A stretch of 64,000 bases of DNA from assembly GCF_000013385.1 (NCBI RefSeq), contig NC_007760.1, positions 3,756,001 to 3,820,000 on the forward strand. The letters run 5' to 3'. The position numbers and the translations under genes were made by a program. The notes below the pieces were generated by a model. It had not been told where the DNA came from. It ran no database searches and saw only the letters and a list, made by a program, of their open reading frames with translations. Position 1 is the stretch's first letter; each line of letters opens with the position of its first letter. Positions 61,384-64,000 of this stretch are shown in pieces. The stretch comes from Anaeromyxobacter dehalogenans 2CP-C. GTDB lineage: Bacteria; Myxococcota; Myxococcia; Myxococcales; Anaeromyxobacteraceae.

Positions 61384-62745
61384 TCACCGTGACGGGTTCG
61401 GGGGCGATGTGGGAGCGGCACCTCCGCCCGCACCGGTACCCGGCTCCCCGGGCTCGCCCTTCCCCGCCCCCGCCCCTGCCCCGGCGGCGGCAGGCGCGAC
61501 CGCGGGCGCGGCCGCCGCGGCCTTGCGCGCGGCGGCCTCCGCCGCTTTGCGCTCCGCGTCCCGTTGCATCTCCTTCGCGGCCTCCTGCGCCCGCCGGTTC
61601 TCGGCCACGATCTGCTCGCACTCGCGCTGGAGCTTGAGCGCCGGCGAGTCGGCGGCCGCCACCGGCCCCACCATCCGGCCGTAGGCGCGGAGCTCCTCCA
61701 GGGCCGGCTCGCACTCGTTCTTCACCCGCATGAACAGCACGCCGCGGGCGAGGTGCACCTCGGGCAGCGCGTCGCCCGACGCCTCCTGCGCCTTCGCGTA
61801 CGCCGCCAGCGCCTCGTCCGGCTTGTCGAGGTGGCGCTTCGCGACGCCCAGGGCGAGCCAGGCCGGCGCGTTCTTGGCGTCCGCGCGCACCATGGCCTGG
61901 GCGTGCTCCGCCACCACCGGCCAGCGGCGCCCCTTCACGGCCGCGTCGAGCAGCGCGCGGCGTGCCGGCAGGTAGCCGTCGTCGAGGGCGAGCGCCTTGC
62001 GCCACTGCGCCGCCGCGGCCTCGGGCTCGCCCTGCTTCGCCAGCACCTCGCCGGCGAGGAACGGCAGCTCCGGGTCGGAGGGCGCGAGCTTCTGCGCGCG
62101 CAGCAGGATGAGCTGCGCGACGTCCAGGTTGCCGCGCTGCAGGGAGACCCGCGCCATCACCACGTACGCGCCCACCGAGCGCGGGTCGCGCAGCAGCGCC
62201 TCGCGGGCCAGCCGCCACGCCTCGTCGAGCTGCCCGGCGTTCCGGTACATGGCCGCGAGCCGCTCGCGCGCGCGGGCGTCCTCGGGGAAGTCGCGCACCA
62301 CCGCCGCGTAGATCGACTGCGCGCCGGCCAGGTCGCCCTGCTTCTCGAGCAGCACGCCCAGGTTGACGGCCGCCTGGCGCAGGCCCGGCTTCGCGGCGAG
62401 CGCCTTCTGGTACTCGGCGCGCGCCTCGTCCACGCGCCCCTGCGCCTCGAGCGCGACGCCCAGGTTGTGCCGCGCCTCGGCGACCTCGCCCGCGTCGAGG
62501 ACCGCGCGCCACTTGCGCTCGAGGACCGCCCAGTCGGTGGGCACCTTGAGCCGGCGCTGGTCCTCCTGGGCCTGGACGGCCTCGGAGTAGAGCCGCTGCG
62601 CGCGGGCCGAGAGCGCCTCGGCCGCGTCGGCCGGGAGCCCCGCGGGGCGGGCGCCGGACGCCGGCGCCGGGGAGCTCGCGCGCGAGCCGGCGCAGCCGGC
62701 GGCGGCGAGCAGGAGCAGCAGGGAGGCGGTGCGCGCGGTGGTCAC
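61384..62745 (-). CDS. gltE: TPR-repeat lipoprotein GltE
   Basis: A 453-residue outer-membrane lipoprotein of the gliding complex. The signal peptide ends LLLLLAAAGC with Cys18, followed by Ala-Gly-Ser rather than Asp, which favours the outer membrane. About eight TPRs follow (ARHNLGVALEAQGRVDEARAEYQKAL, QAAVNLGVLLEKQGDLAGAQSIYAAVV, WLALGVAKRHLDKPDEALAAYAKA). A C-terminal Ala/Lys/Glu coiled coil and a Gly/Ala/Pro tail end the protein. The GTG start overlaps the gltD stop (GTGA, 62742-62745), so the two are translationally coupled, as in the Myxococcus order gltD-gltE. Confidence 0.9.
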   Translation of the reverse strand: MTTARTASLLLLLAAAGCAGSRASSPAPASGARPAGLPADAAEALSARAQRLYSEAVQAQEDQRRLKVPTDWAVLERKWRAVLDAGEVAEARHNLGVALEAQGRVDEARAEYQKALAAKPGLRQAAVNLGVLLEKQGDLAGAQSIYAAVVRDFPEDARARERLAAMYRNAGQLDEAWRLAREALLRDPRSVGAYVVMARVSLQRGNLDVAQLILLRAQKLAPSDPELPFLAGEVLAKQGEPEAAAAQWRKALALDDGYLPARRALLDAAVKGRRWPVVAEHAQAMVRADAKNAPAWLALGVAKRHLDKPDEALAAYAKAQEASGDALPEVHLARGVLFMRVKNECEPALEELRAYGRMVGPVAAADSPALKLQRECEQIVAENRRAQEAAKEMQRDAERKAAEAAARKAAAAAPAVAPAAAGAGAGAGKGEPGEPGTGAGGGAAPTSPPNPSR

Positions 62746-64000
62746 GGCAGGAGGTCCTCGTCCTCGTCGCCGCCCTTCTTGCGGCGGGGGAGCTGCGGCT
62801 CGACGTCGGCGCGGCCGGAGCGGGCGTCGGCGGGCTCGGCGGCGCCGCGCCCGGAGCGCGGATCGGCGGGCTCCGCGGCGGCGCTGCGCGCGCCCACCGG
62901 CTGCAGGCGGAGCGCGGGCAGCGGCGCCTCGGCGGCGCGCGGCGTGCCGGCCGCGGGGCGCGCCTGCACGGGCTGGATCTCGGCCAGGATGCCGTAGCCC
63001 TTCGGCGCCTCGGCGACCGGGGGCGCCGGGACCGGCGGGACGACCTCGGCCGCCGCGGCGCCGGCGGCCTGGTCCGGCTTCGCCTTCGCGAGCTGGGCCG
63101 ACGCGTCGCGGGCGCACGCGTTCACCACGCCGTAGTCGCGCGAGGCGTTCGCGGCGAGCTCGAAGCCCTCCACCGCCTTGCGCTCCAGCGGCTCGGACGC
63201 CTGCGCGAGCTGGGCCCGGTACTCCTCCACGAACGCCTTGTTGCCGCGGATCTCGCGCGGGATGGGCGCGGCGTGCAGGGCGCGGGCGAAGCGCTCGTAG
63301 CCGAGGCCGATCTTGTAGAGCGCGCAGATGGCGGGCCCGGCCTGCTTCAGCTTCACGACCTCGCCGTAGGCGTCCTCGAGCTGCTTCAGCTTGCGCCCCT
63401 TCACCTGCAGCTGCGCCTTCAGGTAGTTCGGCGCCACGTCGAGCGTGATCTTGTCGTACTTCGTGAAGTCGTCCTCGAGCTCGAGGTACATCGCCTGCGC
63501 CACCAGGCCGAGCCCGCGCTCCTTCACCTTGTCCCGGTTCCGCCGCCAGTAGGCGTAGCCCGCCTGGTAGGTGCGCTGCGCGGCCGCGCCGTTGCCGGAC
63601 TTCTCCTGGATGGCGGCGATGCGCTGCTGCGCGTCCATCCAGTCCTCCGGGTCGCGGGCGTACTTCAGCTGGAACTCCTCGAGCTGGCGCAGCTCGCGGC
63701 TGGCCTGGCCCTGCTTGCCGTACAGGTCGGCGAGCGAGCGGAACATGCGCCGCGCGTCGGGCCCGTTCGGCCAGGTGTCGAGGTAGGCGCGGGTGGCGGC
63801 CTCGGCCTTCGCCCACTCGCGAAGGCCGGCGCGGAACACCGCCGCGTTCACGATGGCGTCGTTCGCCTTCTTCTCCTCGTACACCGCGGGCGGCCCGGCC
63901 GGCGCCTCGGCCACGGCGGCGGCGGCCTTGCCGCGCGCCTTGCCCTTGCCCTTCGCGGCGGGCGGCGGCTCGCGCCGGCTGGCGGCGCGCCAGGCGTGGA
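62742..64000 (-). CDS. gltD: Gliding motility TPR protein GltD (AgmU), C-terminal part
   Basis: The C-terminal 418 codons of a larger protein; the frame stays open to the window end and the true start lies beyond 64000. A GTG at 63914 is in frame, but the upstream residues (Lys/Gly/Ala-rich linker GKGKARGKAAAA) continue without break. Visible are TPR-like helical pairs (WAKAEAATRAYLDTWPNGPDARRMF, RELRQLEEFQLKYARDPEDWMDAQQRI) and a charged, Pro/Ala-rich tail (PRRKKGGDEDEDLLP). Place directly before gltE, with a 4-base overlap, and TPR content identify it as GltD/AgmU, a large periplasmic/cytoplasmic scaffold of the motility complex in Myxococcus. Confidence 0.85.
   Translation of the reverse strand, partial: HAWRAASRREPPPAAKGKGKARGKAAAAVAEAPAGPPAVYEEKKANDAIVNAAVFRAGLREWAKAEAATRAYLDTWPNGPDARRMFRSLADLYGKQGQASRELRQLEEFQLKYARDPEDWMDAQQRIAAIQEKSGNGAAAQRTYQAGYAYWRRNRDKVKERGLGLVAQAMYLELEDDFTKYDKITLDVAPNYLKAQLQVKGRKLKQLEDAYGEVVKLKQAGPAICALYKIGLGYERFARALHAAPIPREIRGNKAFVEEYRAQLAQASEPLERKAVEGFELAANASRDYGVVNACARDASAQLAKAKPDQAAGAAAAEVVPPVPAPPVAEAPKGYGILAEIQPVQARPAAGTPRAAEAPLPALRLQPVGARSAAAEPADPRSGRGAAEPADARSGRADVEPQLPRRKKGGDEDEDLLP

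Overview
The window is very GC-rich chromosomal DNA with strong third-position G/C bias. It most likely comes from a myxobacterium of the Anaeromyxobacter type. The evidence is a near-complete set of adventurous-gliding (Glt) envelope genes in myxobacterial order, a phosphatase with a MYXO-CTERM-like tail, and an iron-uptake operon under an FNR-like and a Fur-like site, which fits a facultative anaerobe. Species assignment is inference; no 16S rRNA gene is present.

Layout. (1) 1-3848: the right end of an integrative element. It carries three unrecognised cargo genes, a small HTH excisionase-like protein and a tyrosine integrase with an inserted zinc ribbon. The integrase reading frame runs into the antisense strand of an intact tRNA-Pro(CGG), the likely integration target. 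(2) 3922-10821: REP-like hairpins, an M24 aminopeptidase P, an M61 PDZ peptidase and a large SARP/AAA/TPR regulator. (3) 10822-14741: a ferrous-iron operon (outer-membrane barrel, feoA, feoA, feoB, Cys-rich FeoB partner) with FNR-type and Fur-type palindromes in front. (4) 14806-36078: mostly housekeeping or scattered genes: kdd-like dehydrogenase, lipoproteins, tRNA-Leu(UAA), ferredoxin-NADP reductase, GFA and CBS-domain proteins, multicopper oxidase, cystathionine beta-synthase, Sel1-repeat protein, PYROXD2-like oxidoreductase, LemA/M48 pair, DUF2203, Ffh and a MEMO1-like protein. They end in a two-gene unit encoding a diverged RelA/SpoT-like protein and a small zinc ribbon.

(5) 36273-64000: the Glt cluster on the minus strand, transcribed right to left as gltD (cut by the window end), gltE, gltF, gltG, gltH, then after an interruption gltI (4,104 codons of TPR-like repeats) and gltJ. 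In Myxococcus these proteins build the trans-envelope gliding complex; GltG and GltJ here both show the expected cytoplasmic module, single membrane span and AgmX/PglI-type C-terminal domain.

(6) The interruption (50827-58284) is a phosphate/polyphosphate-flavoured block. It is a tight minus-strand operon (phosphate-selective-porin-like barrel, VTC polyphosphate polymerase domain, thymidylate-kinase-like protein fused to helical repeats, DUF4956 membrane protein) with a divergent purple-acid-phosphatase-like enzyme and a CotH-family lipoprotein kinase. VTC, DUF4956 and CotH genes are known neighbours elsewhere; the porin, phosphatase and kinase-repeat fusion make this copy the best candidate in the window for an undescribed pathway. 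The RelA/SpoT-like plus zinc-ribbon unit is the second.
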